A model generated the notes under the pieces. It worked only from the letters and a program-made list of their open reading frames with translations, was not told where the DNA came from and did no database searches. Positions 1 to 9,435 of a stretch of 64,000 nt of DNA are shown piece by piece. Where the stretch lies: positions 1-64,000 of the forward strand of contig JBBRBX010000015.1 in NCBI GenBank assembly GCA_038205395.1, written 5' to 3'. The DNA comes from Fredericiella sp038205395. GTDB lineage: Bacteria > Chloroflexota > Anaerolineae > Caldilineales > Caldilineaceae. The position numbers and the translations under genes were made by a program. Within the stretch, counting starts at the first letter, position 1. Every line of letters starts with the position of its first letter.

Positions 1-743
1 AAATAGCTGTTGGCCATGCGATCCAGCCCTTGGCGCAGATCAGCGCCGGCGGCAAAGGTGATGTCGTCCGGGCGCTGCCCATCCACGATCCAGTCAATCT
101 GCCGATAAAGCGCCGCCTTGTGGCGGTTGGCCACCACCCAATCGACAAAATAGGAGCGTTTATAGGCCGGTTTGGGCGCCAGCGGCCCCGCCGCGCCCAG
201 ACACCAGGCGCTGCCGGCGCGCTGGCGGAACTGAATCTCGTTTTTGGGCACATCCACATAGACCAGCGTCCCCTGCCGGCCGGCCAGCGCCGCCCCGCAG
301 CCGTAGACGATGTTGAGATCCGCCGCGGGATCGGGGGCCAATCCCGCTAAGGCATCGGGCGCAAAAAAATCACGCAGATCGGCAGTGCAGCGGAAGCCGA
401 AGAGCGGGTCTTCGCCTCCCAGAAAGGGAGCGAGCAACTCGTCAATTGCCGCCGGCGGCAGCAGCGCCGTGCTCACGTCGCACCAATGCACGCGCACGCC
501 CAACGTATGCAGCGCCGCCGCCAGCCGCTCGCGCAAGTCGCTCCAGAGCACGCCGGGGAAGCCATCGATCGTCACCTGCCCGGCGCCGGCCAGTTTCTGC
601 GCCAGCGCATCAAAGCCGCCGGCGATACGCGCCGGCCCCAGGGAAAAAGAAGGATAGATGTCATATCGGCCGTCGCTGACTGCCTGCCGGCGGCTCGGCA
701 TCAGGTATTGGGTTGTCTTGCGCCAGGAATCGGGCAGCGCCAC
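1..743 (-). CDS. Class I mannose-6-phosphate isomerase-like protein (3' end cut by window edge)
   Basis: Read from the minus strand; about 247 codons are visible and the C-terminus lies outside the window. The start is GTG at 743, with AAGGAG six bases upstream; an in-frame ATG at 770 is possible but has no such site. The protein contains blocks such as YPSFSLGPARI, APFLGGEDPLFG, DLNIVYGCGAAL, VYVDVPKNEIQFR and YFVDWVV-NRHK. I recognise these from large proteins of Bacteroidetes and Chloroflexota annotated as class I mannose-6-phosphate isomerases, whose N-terminal part resembles a nucleotide-kinase-like fold. It follows the cupin isomerase gene with one base between stop and start, so the two are probably translationally coupled. 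The likely role is hexose-phosphate handling; the exact substrate cannot be told from sequence. Confidence 0.7.
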   Translation of the reverse strand, partial: MALPDSWRKTTQYLMPSRRQAVSDGRYDIYPSFSLGPARIAGGFDALAQKLAGAGQVTIDGFPGVLWSDLRERLAAALHTLGVRVHWCDVSTALLPPAAIDELLAPFLGGEDPLFGFRCTADLRDFFAPDALAGLAPDPAADLNIVYGCGAALAGRQGTLVYVDVPKNEIQFRQRAGSAWCLGAAGPLAPKPAYKRSYFVDWVVANRHKAALYRQIDWIVDGQRPDDITFAAGADLRQGLDRMANSY

Positions 744-744
744 A

Positions 745-1137
745 CTATTCTCCTTGCTCTGGCCGCGCATAGTCGTCGGCGTAGCGCTCGATGTCGGCCT
801 GCTGCCAGTTGCCGAAGGCGACTTCGAGCACCCGCACCGTGGGGCCGCTGCTGGCGAGGCGGTGCTTGCTGTTGGCTGGTATCCAAATTTCGTCGCCTGC
901 CTGGGGGTGCAGAATCGTCTCGTCTACCTGCACTTCACAGCCGTCGTCGAGCACGACCCATAATTCGGCGCGCCCGCTGTGCGACTGCAAGCTGAGCCGC
1001 TGCTGCGGCGTGACGGTCATCAGGCTGACCGTCACATCCTGGTTAAAGGCATACTGTTTGAAGGAACCCCACGGACGCACGATCTGTTCGACCGGCGGCT
1101 GCACCGCCGGGATCGGTTTGGTCACGTAATTAGTCAT
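745..1137 (-). CDS. Cupin-type mannose-6-phosphate isomerase (type II PMI C-terminal domain family)
   Basis: A 130-residue single-cupin protein. It matches the C-terminal isomerase domain of bifunctional type II PMI/GMP enzymes: PWGSF near residue 25, LSLQSHSGRAELWVVL (metal-ligand His and Glu), GDEIWIPANSKHRL and a final DDYAR. The guanylyltransferase half is absent, so only Man-6-P/Fru-6-P isomerisation or a related reaction is expected. The ATG at 1137 was chosen because family similarity begins there; the reading frame continues upstream to about 1422 but only as antisense to the frame of the glucose-6-phosphate isomerase gene. It lies 25 bases after that gene and one base before the class I PMI-like gene, in one minus-strand operon read from the promoter near 1850-1876. 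Confidence 0.8.
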   Translation of the reverse strand: MTNYVTKPIPAVQPPVEQIVRPWGSFKQYAFNQDVTVSLMTVTPQQRLSLQSHSGRAELWVVLDDGCEVQVDETILHPQAGDEIWIPANSKHRLASSGPTVRVLEVAFGNWQQADIERYADDYARPEQGE

Positions 1138-1162
1138 TGTTCTCTCGTTTACGTTCTCTCGT

Positions 1163-1765
1163 TTACGGCTGTTTTTCAGCCAGAAGCTGCTTGTAGGCCG
1201 CTCGCTCCAGCACCTGGGGAGTGCCATCCACTTCGACGACGACCAGGGGAAAATTGCGCTCCGCCACCGCGCCATAGTCATGGCCTGCTGCGCTCGACAA
1301 GACGCCCCAGTAGACCAGCGGCTCGCTGCCGGTGTTGATCGTGCGGTGAGCGGTGTGGCCCGGCACATAGACGACCTGTTCCGCCCGCAGCGGCAGCGCC
1401 ATGCATTCGCCGCTCTGCTCATCCTCCAGCAGCATCATCCCTTCGCCGCGCAGCCCAATGTAGACTTCCGCCGCTGGCCGCCAGGCGTGGATGTGCCCTT
1501 TGGTCATGTAGTATTCCTGGCCGACCTTGCCGGGCTGGATGGAACCGATCACATAGTGCAGTTGGCCTTCGCCCTCTGCCGCTTCGGCCCCGCTGGTGGC
1601 GTAGATCGGCGGGTCGCCTTCCGCCAGCGCCGCCGCATAGGCGTCGGCGTCGGCAAAACAGCCGTCCAGCGCACTCAGCCGGCGCACCTGCTCAACCTGC
1701 CCTTCCAGCGTGCCGCGCTGGGCGTCGAAGCCCAGAGAACTCCATAAAGCTGTCGTTGCAGCCAT
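1163..1765 (-). CDS. Cupin-type (archaeal-type) glucose-6-phosphate isomerase
   Basis: A 200-residue protein of the metal-dependent cupin GPI family (PF06560), unrelated in fold to the classical Pgi. It interconverts glucose-6-P and fructose-6-P in the cytosol. The metal site is readable: KGHIH gives His91 and His93, Glu100 lies in AAEVYIGLRGEG, and a further His140 follows YVPGHTAH. This spacing matches the ligands known from the Pyrococcus enzyme. It is the first gene of the minus-strand isomerase operon; the mapped promoter would give an untranslated leader of about 75 bases. The divergent neighbour is a DeoR-type repressor, which in this family commonly senses phosphorylated sugars, so sugar-phosphate-responsive control of this operon is a reasonable inference. 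Confidence 0.88.
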   Translation of the reverse strand: MAATTALWSSLGFDAQRGTLEGQVEQVRRLSALDGCFADADAYAAALAEGDPPIYATSGAEAAEGEGQLHYVIGSIQPGKVGQEYYMTKGHIHAWRPAAEVYIGLRGEGMMLLEDEQSGECMALPLRAEQVVYVPGHTAHRTINTGSEPLVYWGVLSSAAGHDYGAVAERNFPLVVVEVDGTPQVLERAAYKQLLAEKQP

Positions 1766-1825
1766 AGATTTGCTGTTCTTTCGTCGATTCTTCTGTTGTT
1801 TGCTGGTTAGAATGTGATACTTAGG

Positions 1826-1841
1826 GTGATAGAAATATCAC
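1826..1841. promoter_or_regulatory. Perfect palindrome GTGATA-GAAA-TATCAC at the expected transcription start of the isomerase operon
   Basis: The sequence GTGATAGAAATATCAC is a 6-4-6 inverted repeat. A further GTGATA half site sits at 1814-1819, 12 bases away on the same strand. The palindrome lies just downstream of the minus-strand -10 element (1848-1853), where a bound repressor would cover the start site. Its half-site differs from the ATAACA/TGTTAT repeats at 1887-1959, so a second regulator may act here. The protein that binds is unknown. Confidence 0.5.
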
Positions 1842-1847
1842 GCCCTC

Positions 1848-1876
1848 AGCATACCTGATTGATTGTCTGCTGTCAA
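1848..1876 (-). promoter_or_regulatory. Sigma-70-type promoter of the isomerase operon
   Basis: On the minus strand, TTGACA (complement of 1871-1876) is followed by exactly 17 bases and TATGCT (complement of 1848-1853). The -35 is a perfect consensus and the -10 has four of six matches. It points to the glucose-6-phosphate isomerase gene starting at 1765. Confidence 0.7.
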
Positions 1877-1886
1877 TAGCCAAGAT

Positions 1887-1902
1887 ATAACAATTTATAA
1901 CA
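1887..1902. promoter_or_regulatory. Operator-like direct repeat ATAACA x2, 10 bp apart
   Basis: ATAACA occurs at 1887-1892 and 1897-1902, one helical turn apart. The pair sits 11 bases upstream of the minus-strand -35 element. Together with the reverse-oriented pair at 1944-1959 it makes a symmetric four-site array in the spacer before the DeoR-family gene. Direct repeats spaced at about 10 bp are typical of DeoR-family operators, so these are candidate sites for that protein. Confidence 0.55.
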
Positions 1903-1923
1903 AATATTGCCGCAATTAAGTCA

Positions 1924-1952
1924 TTGACAGCCGCCGCGCGTGGTGTTATATT
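1924..1952 (+). promoter_or_regulatory. Sigma-70-type promoter of the DeoR-family gene
   Basis: TTGACA at 1924-1929, a 17-base spacer, and TATATT at 1947-1952: perfect -35, five of six at -10. It reads toward the regulator gene at 2006. The -10 overlaps the TGTTAT repeat at 1944-1949, which suggests autorepression. Confidence 0.72.
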
Positions 1953-1959
1953 TTGTTAT
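1944..1959. promoter_or_regulatory. Operator-like direct repeat TGTTAT x2, 10 bp apart
   Basis: TGTTAT occurs at 1944-1949 and 1954-1959, the exact reverse complement and same 10 bp spacing as the ATAACA pair at 1887-1902. The centre of the four-site array is at about 1923. This pair overlaps the -10 of the plus-strand promoter. Confidence 0.55.
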
Positions 1960-2005
1960 GACCGGGGACTTAGCCGGCTGCGACGGCGAGTGGTTGGGAT
2001 AAAGG

Positions 2006-2827
2006 ATGCTGAACGTCATGCAGGCAGCAACGGGGGCACGAATCTTGACGGAACAGCGGCGTGAGCAGATCGCCGAACAGGTTGCCCAGGCCGGCGCGGT
2101 GACAAACGAGGAACTTGCCCGGCGTTTTGGCGTCTCGCTGATGACCGTCTGGCGTGATCTGGCGGCGCTTGCCGATGCGGGACGGCTGCGCCGCGTGCGT
2201 GGGGGGGCGGCGCGGCTGGAGCGGCGGCTAGACACGGAGCCCTTTTATGTCAGCAAGCAGGTGCTCAACCAAGCCCAGAAAGATTGCATCGCCCACTATG
2301 CGGCCGGCCACTTTATTGCCGATGGCGACGTGATCTTTATGGAAGCAGGCACCACCGTCGCCGCCATGGCTGCTCATCTGCCTGCCTATCGCAACCTGAC
2401 CGTGGTCGGTAACGGCCTGGGCACGATGAATGAACTAGCCAAGCAGCTGCCAGGCATCACCGTCTTTTGCTGCGGCGGGCTGCTGCGCGATGTGGGGCTG
2501 ACCTTTGTTGGGCCGCAGGCTGAAGCGTACTTCCGCCAGATCAACGCCCGAACCTGTTTTCTCAGCGCCACCGGCATCACAACCAGCGAAGGCGTCACTG
2601 ACCCTAATTTGCTGGAAATCCAGGTCAAACGGGCGATGGCGCACAGCGCCGAACGCGTCGTGCTACTTATGGACAGCACCAAGTTCGGCGCGCGCTCCTT
2701 GGCCAAGATTTTTGATATAGGCGATCTGGACGTGCTGATTACCGACGCCGGCGCACCGCCGGCCATGCTGGAGGCAATGCGCGCCCAGGGCGTCGCCGTA
2801 CATACGGTGGCCGGCGCAGCCGCCTAG
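2006..2827 (+). CDS. DeoR-family transcriptional regulator
   Basis: A 273-residue cytosolic regulator. Residues about 15-70 form the DeoR winged helix (LTEQRREQIAEQV, then NEELARRFGVSLMTVWRDLAAL with the recognition helix and RRVRGGA). Residues 85-260 form the DeoR C-terminal sensor fold related to phosphosugar isomerases: DGDVIFMEAGTTV, TVVGNGL, GGLLRDVGLTFVGPQAE, LMDSTKFG and DVLITDAG. Members usually lose DNA binding when a sugar phosphate binds. The ATG at 2006 gives the longest product; ATG 2018 is better placed for the AAAGGA at 2001-2006 and may be the real start. It diverges from the isomerase operon, and repeats spaced by 10 bp lie over both promoters, so it probably controls that operon and itself. 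Confidence 0.9.
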   Translation: MLNVMQAATGARILTEQRREQIAEQVAQAGAVTNEELARRFGVSLMTVWRDLAALADAGRLRRVRGGAARLERRLDTEPFYVSKQVLNQAQKDCIAHYAAGHFIADGDVIFMEAGTTVAAMAAHLPAYRNLTVVGNGLGTMNELAKQLPGITVFCCGGLLRDVGLTFVGPQAEAYFRQINARTCFLSATGITTSEGVTDPNLLEIQVKRAMAHSAERVVLLMDSTKFGARSLAKIFDIGDLDVLITDAGAPPAMLEAMRAQGVAVHTVAGAAA

Positions 2828-2842
2828 CTGCGCCGGCCACCG
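2805..2842. terminator. Perfect 15-bp hairpin enclosing the stop codon of the DeoR-family gene
   Basis: The arms at 2805-2819 and 2828-2842 are perfect complements (CGGTGGCCGGCGCAG). The eight-base loop contains the TAG stop at 2825-2827. It lies between two convergent genes, so it may end transcripts from both sides. No long T-run follows on either strand, so it may need Rho or act as a stability element. Confidence 0.55.
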
Positions 2843-2858
2843 CTTCGGCTGCCCTTGT

Positions 2859-4238
2859 CTAAGCCAGCTCTTCCAAGAAGACTGCCACGGTTTCTATCCC
2901 GCGGTAAAAATTGGGCAGATGCAGCTTCTCATTGGGCGCGTGCAGGTTGTCGTCGGCCAGCCCGAAGCCCATAAAGACCACCGGCGCACCCAATTCATGC
3001 TGGAACACCGCACCAATCGGAATCGAGCCGCCCTCGCGCATGTAGACCGGCTCGACGCCAAAGGTGCGCGTATACGCGCGTGCCGCCGCCTGCACGGCTG
3101 CCCCATCAAACGGCGCCAAAAAGGGCGGCGCCCCATGATAGACGTGCAAACTGACGGAAACAGTCGTCGGTGCAATGCTCGCCAGATATTTCTCCAGCAC
3201 GGCTGTAATCTGGCCCGGCTCTTGGTCCGGAACCAACCGGCAGCTTATCTTGGCGTGCGCTTCACAGGGGATAACCGTCTTAAAGCCGTCGCCCGTAAAT
3301 CCGCCCCACATGCCGTTGATCTCCAACGTCGGGCGCGCCCCCACCCGCTCGGTGATGCTGTAGCCCTGCTCGCCCCAGGCCGCCGCCGCCCCCGTCTCGG
3401 CCAGCAGTTCGGTTTCACCGTAGGGCACGCGCGCCAGCGCCACCCGCTCTTCATCCGTCAGCGGCTGCACCGCATCATAAAAGCCCGGCGCCGCTACGCG
3501 CCCCTGCGCATCATGCAAGGCCGCCAGCAGTTCAGCCAGCGCCTGGTTTGCGTTGTGTACGGCGCCGCCAAACGACCCGCTGTGCAGGTCGCGCTTGGCT
3601 GTCGTCACCGTCAATTCCGCTGCCCACATACCGCGCAGCCCGTAAATAATTGACGGCTGGGTGGGCGAAAGGATGTGAGTGTCGGAGATAAGGACAGCGT
3701 CACACGCCAGCTCCTGCTGATGCGTTTTGACATACTGCTCAATGGTCTCGCCGCCGAACTCTTCTTCGCCCTCGACCAGAAACTTGATGTTGACCGGCAG
3801 CTGCCCGTTGGTGGCCAGCAGCGCTTCGACTGCCTTGACATGGATAAAGGTCTGCCCTTTGTCATCCGAGGCGCCGCGCGCAAAAAGGTCATCGCCGCGC
3901 AGCGCCGGCGCAAAGGGCGGTGTTGTCCATTTCTCCAGCGGATCGACCGGTTGAACGTCAAAATGGCCGTAGCAGAGCAGCGTCGGCGCATCGGCGCCGG
4001 CGTGCAGCCAATCGGCGTAGACCAGCGGGTGGATGTCGCTGGGGATCACCTGCACATGCTCCAGCCCGCTGCGGCGCAACTGCTCCGCCAGCCACTCGGC
4101 GGCCTGCTGCACATCTTGTTTGTGGTTGGGCAGCGCACTGATGCTGGGGATGCGCAGCCACTCCTGCAGTTCCTCCAACTGGCGCCCGCGCGCCGCCTGC
4201 AAATAGTCCTTTAATTCTCTTGCCGTTTCTTTCGCCAT
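2859..4238 (-). CDS. M20-family metallodipeptidase
   Basis: A 459-residue cytosolic zinc peptidase of the M20 dipeptidase/carnosinase-like group. The metal and catalytic motifs are in order: YGHFDVQP (first His ligand, Asp), GASDDKGQ (bridging Asp), EGEEEFGG (catalytic Glu and ligand Glu), SDTH (ligand Asp), HSGSFGG in the lid domain, and HAPNEK near the C-terminus (last His ligand). Length is normal for the family, and the lid dimerisation domain occupies roughly residues 200-350. AGGAT precedes the ATG at 4238. It probably hydrolyses dipeptides taken up from the medium or produced by turnover; the secreted protease encoded just upstream on the same strand fits this, but a terminator at 4301-4336 separates them. 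Confidence 0.92.
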   Translation of the reverse strand: MAKETARELKDYLQAARGRQLEELQEWLRIPSISALPNHKQDVQQAAEWLAEQLRRSGLEHVQVIPSDIHPLVYADWLHAGADAPTLLCYGHFDVQPVDPLEKWTTPPFAPALRGDDLFARGASDDKGQTFIHVKAVEALLATNGQLPVNIKFLVEGEEEFGGETIEQYVKTHQQELACDAVLISDTHILSPTQPSIIYGLRGMWAAELTVTTAKRDLHSGSFGGAVHNANQALAELLAALHDAQGRVAAPGFYDAVQPLTDEERVALARVPYGETELLAETGAAAAWGEQGYSITERVGARPTLEINGMWGGFTGDGFKTVIPCEAHAKISCRLVPDQEPGQITAVLEKYLASIAPTTVSVSLHVYHGAPPFLAPFDGAAVQAAARAYTRTFGVEPVYMREGGSIPIGAVFQHELGAPVVFMGFGLADDNLHAPNEKLHLPNFYRGIETVAVFLEELA

Positions 4239-4300
4239 GATCCTGTTCTTTCTCGGCTGCTGTAACTGGTTGTGCGTCCAAGTATACCAGCATCGTCCAC

Positions 4301-4336
4301 AAAAAAGGCTGTGGGCGCCGCCACGCGCCCACAGCC
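4301..4336 (-). terminator. Intrinsic terminator after the secreted subtilase gene
   Basis: Arms GGCTGTGGGCG (4307-4317) and CGCCCACAGCC (4326-4336) form an 11-bp stem. On the minus strand the hairpin is followed by six T residues (4306-4301). It is a textbook Rho-independent terminator for the gene ending at 4377. Confidence 0.85.
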
Positions 4337-4376
4337 GTCTGTTGCATAGCTGTGTTACATTGCCGTCCTGCTGTGT

Positions 4377-6404
<2,028 letters not shown>

Positions 6405-6462
6405 AAAACCTCCTGTGCAAACTGTTGTTCCAAGAAGTGGCGCTATGCAACCGCGGCATTAT

Positions 6463-6499
6463 ACAACAAGAGCCACCCTGTCAGGATGGCTCTTGTTGT
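6463..6499 (-). terminator. Long hairpin after rbfA
   Basis: ACAACAAGAGCCA (6463-6475) pairs perfectly with TGGCTCTTGTTGT (6487-6499), a 13-bp stem with an 11-base loop that can pair further. It starts four bases from the rbfA stop and lies before the divergently placed protease promoter region. The minus-strand 3' arm ends TTGTTGT rather than a pure T-run, so it is a plausible rather than certain intrinsic terminator. Confidence 0.6.
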
Positions 6500-6502
6500 A
6501 CA

Positions 6503-6919
6503 TTACGACACCGTTTGGCCGCCGTCTTGCGTCGCCGGCGGCGTTGGGGGATCGGACGGTGCTGATGCCGGCCGTTCCGCTGCGATCTTGCGCAGCAGCT
6601 CATCGATGCGCGCAGCGCGCTCCGGTGAGTCATCATAGGCAAAATAGAGTTCCGGCACCACGCGCAGCCCACAGCGGATCGCCAGTTGACCGCGCAGCCA
6701 GGGTTTGGCATGTTCCAGCCCCTTGAGCAGGTCACGCCGGGCAACCTCGTCGTCAGCATGGTGCACAAGCACTTTGGCGTTGCGCAAATCCTTGCTGATG
6801 TCCACCTTCGTCACTTCCGTCAAGCTGACGCGCGGGTCGCTCAGTTCAGAGGCGATCATGATACTCAACTCTTCAAATAGCAGCTCCGCCACCCGCTGCT
6901 GGCGAATTTCACTGGACAT
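6503..6919 (-). CDS. rbfA: 30S ribosome-binding factor A
   Basis: A 138-residue protein of the RbfA family, a KH-type RNA-binding factor needed for maturation of the 16S rRNA 5' end and for cold adaptation. Features: RQQRVAELLFEELSIMIASEL at the N-terminus (helix 1), DPRVSLTEVTKVDISKDLRNAKV, and LRVVPELYFAYDDSPERAARIDELL. The Pro/Ser-rich C-terminal tail is not conserved. ATG 6919 was chosen over an upstream in-frame start (6946) because GGGAG sits seven bases before it and family similarity starts there. It follows infB by 116 bases in the usual order nusA-ylxR-infB-rbfA. Confidence 0.93.
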   Translation of the reverse strand: MSSEIRQQRVAELLFEELSIMIASELSDPRVSLTEVTKVDISKDLRNAKVLVHHADDEVARRDLLKGLEHAKPWLRGQLAIRCGLRVVPELYFAYDDSPERAARIDELLRKIAAERPASAPSDPPTPPATQDGGQTVS

Positions 6920-7035
6920 AATTGTGCTCCCAAAAAACGAATCCATCGATTGCGCCGCTGCGCTGCAGCGGCCTTGCCGGTTGGCGCCGCTGCCTGCGCA
7001 GCGTTTCGCCCAGGCAACGGCAGCGCAAACTGCAC

Positions 7036-9057
7036 TTAGCGAACTCGCTGCTTTTCGCTAAATTCGATGACATCACCTTCTTTGAGCTGAGAGTCGGCGG
7101 CGCCGATGTTGATGCCGCACTCGTAGCCTGCTCGCACCTCTGCCACATCCTCGGTAAAGCGGCGCAGCGTCTCCACACGTCCCGTCACGGCGATATCTTG
7201 GCCACCCCGCAGCACACGCGCCGGCGCACCGCGCTTGACATAACCGTCATTCACCATGCAGCCTGCCACACTGCCCTTGCGCAGTTTGAACAACTGCAGC
7301 ACGGTGGCGTGGCCCACCACGACTTCTTTATAGATCGGATCGAGCATGCCCTTCATGGCATCCTCGATATCCTCAATCATCTTATAGATGATGTCATAGT
7401 GGCGGATTTCCACACCCGACTGTTCGGCGCGCACCTGGGCGGACTTGTCTACGCCGACGCTGAAGCCGATAACGACGGCGTCGCTGGCTTCGGCCAACAT
7501 AACGTCCGACTCGGAAATATCGCCGATGCTCGCCTGCAGAATCTTGAGATCGATTTCCTCGTTGGCCAGTTCCTTCAGGCTGTTCATAATCGGTTCGAGC
7601 GTACCCTGCATATCGGCGCGCACGATCAGATTGAGCGTCTTGATTTCGCCGACTTCCATGCGGGCGAAGAAATCCTCCAAAGACATGACCGGGCGCGGGG
7701 GCTGCTGACCGGCTATATTGGCTGCCAGCCGGCGCGCTTCGGCCAACCGGCGTGCATCTTTGTCGTTCATGACGCGTTCAAACACCTCGCCTGCATCCGG
7801 AACCTCTTGCAGGCCCAAGACGACTGTCGGCGTGCTGGGCGGCGCTTCCTGCAGCGGCTTGCCTTCATAGTCAAACATCGCCTTGATGCGGCCCCAGGTT
7901 TTGCCGACCACCAGGGTGTCGCCGCGCCGCAGGGTGCCGTTTTGCACCAGCAGCGTAGCCGTGACGCCTCGATATTTGTCCAGCTCCGCCTCAACCACAG
8001 TGCCGATGCATTCTCCCTTGGGGCTGGCCGTGAACTGCTCGATCTCGGACAGAACCAAGATATTGTCGAGCAGATCTTCGATACCCAGATTGGTGAGCGC
8101 GCTCATCTCCACCATAATGGTGTCGCCACCCCATGCTTCCGGCTGCAGCCCCTCCAGCGCCAGTTCGTCCATCACACGCTGCGGATTAGCGTTGGCCTTG
8201 TCGATCTTGTTGATCGCCACGATCAGCGGTACACCGGCGGCGCGCGCATGGCTGATCGCCTCCTTTGTCTGCGGCATCACACCATCATCGGCAGCCACCA
8301 CCAGCACGACAATGTCCGTCACCTGCGCGCCGCGTGCGCGCATGGCGGTAAACGCTTCATGGCCCGGCGTGTCCAGAAAGGTGATCTTCTTGTCGTTGAC
8401 GGTCACCTGGTAGGCGCCTGTGCGCTGGGTGATGCCGCCGGCCTCGCCGCCTGCCACATCGGTATGCCGGATGCGATCCAGCAGTGTTGTTTTGCCATGA
8501 TCGACATGGCCGAGCACCGCCACGACGGGTGGCCGGTCGGCAAGCTGTTTTGTATCCTGGGCTTGCAGCACCTGCTGCACCTTGCTGCGCGCCTTGGGCC
8601 GTTCCGCGCCGGTGGCTGCTGCGGCGACGGCGCTCTCTTCCGGCTCTTCCGTCACTTCGGCTGCCGGCCACTTGACGGCCACGCCCAGTTCTTCACCTAG
8701 AATCACGGCAGTGTCGTGATCGATGGTATGGGTAATGGGAGCCATGATGCCATATTGCATCAAAATCTTGATCAGGTCGATAGGGCTGCGCTGCATCAAG
8801 GTAGCCAGGTCACGCACCGTGATGGCGCCTTCCACGATAACTTCTTGCGGTAGCGGCGCCTTGGCCGCCGGCGCGCCGTTGCCGCGGGCTTCTTCCGGCT
8901 TGGCGGCTGGGCTTGCCTGCTGCGGCCGTCCCTGTTGGGGCCGTCCCTGCTGCGGCCTGTTGCCGCCGCCCTTGCCGCCGCTGCCTTTGCCGCCGCCGCC
9001 CTTGCTGCCGCCGCGCGCCGGCGCTCCCCCGCGTGAAGATTTGGTACCTGTGGTCAT
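7036..9057 (-). CDS. infB: Translation initiation factor IF-2
   Basis: A 673-residue GTPase that places initiator tRNA on the 30S subunit and drives subunit joining. Residues 1-65 are low-complexity Gly/Gln/Pro/Lys (repeated GRPQQ), much shorter than the enterobacterial N-domain. The IF2_N module is at about 75-130, then the G domain: G1 GHVDHGKT (183-190), G3 DTPGHEAF, G4 NKIDKA. Domain II and the C-terminal fMet-tRNA binding domain follow (VGHATVLQLF, GCMVNDGYVKRG, GYECGINI). The ATG at 9057 has AAGGAGG close upstream. It is separated from ylxR by 378 non-coding bases, which is unusual for this operon and may mean infB has its own leader or promoter. Confidence 0.97.
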   Translation of the reverse strand: MTTGTKSSRGGAPARGGSKGGGGKGSGGKGGGNRPQQGRPQQGRPQQASPAAKPEEARGNGAPAAKAPLPQEVIVEGAITVRDLATLMQRSPIDLIKILMQYGIMAPITHTIDHDTAVILGEELGVAVKWPAAEVTEEPEESAVAAAATGAERPKARSKVQQVLQAQDTKQLADRPPVVAVLGHVDHGKTTLLDRIRHTDVAGGEAGGITQRTGAYQVTVNDKKITFLDTPGHEAFTAMRARGAQVTDIVVLVVAADDGVMPQTKEAISHARAAGVPLIVAINKIDKANANPQRVMDELALEGLQPEAWGGDTIMVEMSALTNLGIEDLLDNILVLSEIEQFTASPKGECIGTVVEAELDKYRGVTATLLVQNGTLRRGDTLVVGKTWGRIKAMFDYEGKPLQEAPPSTPTVVLGLQEVPDAGEVFERVMNDKDARRLAEARRLAANIAGQQPPRPVMSLEDFFARMEVGEIKTLNLIVRADMQGTLEPIMNSLKELANEEIDLKILQASIGDISESDVMLAEASDAVVIGFSVGVDKSAQVRAEQSGVEIRHYDIIYKMIEDIEDAMKGMLDPIYKEVVVGHATVLQLFKLRKGSVAGCMVNDGYVKRGAPARVLRGGQDIAVTGRVETLRRFTEDVAEVRAGYECGINIGAADSQLKEGDVIEFSEKQRVR

Positions 9058-9435
9058 ATAGAGACCTCCTTAAAACGAAAAATAAACCATAAGCCAACCC
9101 ATCGCCGCCAAACGCGTGTGCTGGCGCTGAACAACGTCCGGCGCTGTCCACCAACAACAAACAACAGAAAAAAACACTTTGCACGGAAACGACCGGCTGC
9201 TGACTTATATCGACTTAGCGAGGAGGAAGAAGTGCGGCAAGCAAGAGGAAATGAGGAGATGCATGTGCGTACAACGCTCAGCTTCTCATAATTCGCCTCC
9301 GGCTTGCTTGGATTCGCCCGCCACCGCCGGACTGACGCCCAGGAGCCAACACTCCTTCATGCGACAGCAGTCTACCGGCCGTCATGGTTGTCCACCTGGA
9401 TTCCCAGGTCAGCACCAAGCATTATAAGCACCGTG
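9058..9435 (-). other. 378-base non-coding spacer between ylxR and infB
   Basis: No convincing gene is seen on either strand. On the minus strand the spacer contains a small hairpin (ACCTGG 9394-9399 / CCAGGT 9404-9409), purine-rich and T-rich tracts (a run of seven T on the minus strand near 9175), and the strong infB Shine-Dalgarno at its end. Some genomes place a YlxQ/L7Ae-like gene here; it is absent. The spacer is best read as an infB 5' leader of unknown function. Confidence 0.5.

Noticed and set aside
6922..8700. 592-codon open frame on the plus strand opposite infB
   Set aside because: It is antisense to the well-supported IF-2 gene, its codons mirror the strong GC3 bias of infB, and the product is His/Arg-rich without any family motif.
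8810..9184. Small minus-strand ORF starting in the ylxR-infB gap
   Set aside because: Most of it is an alternate frame of the infB N-terminus; its first third is Cys-rich without a family match. No Shine-Dalgarno.
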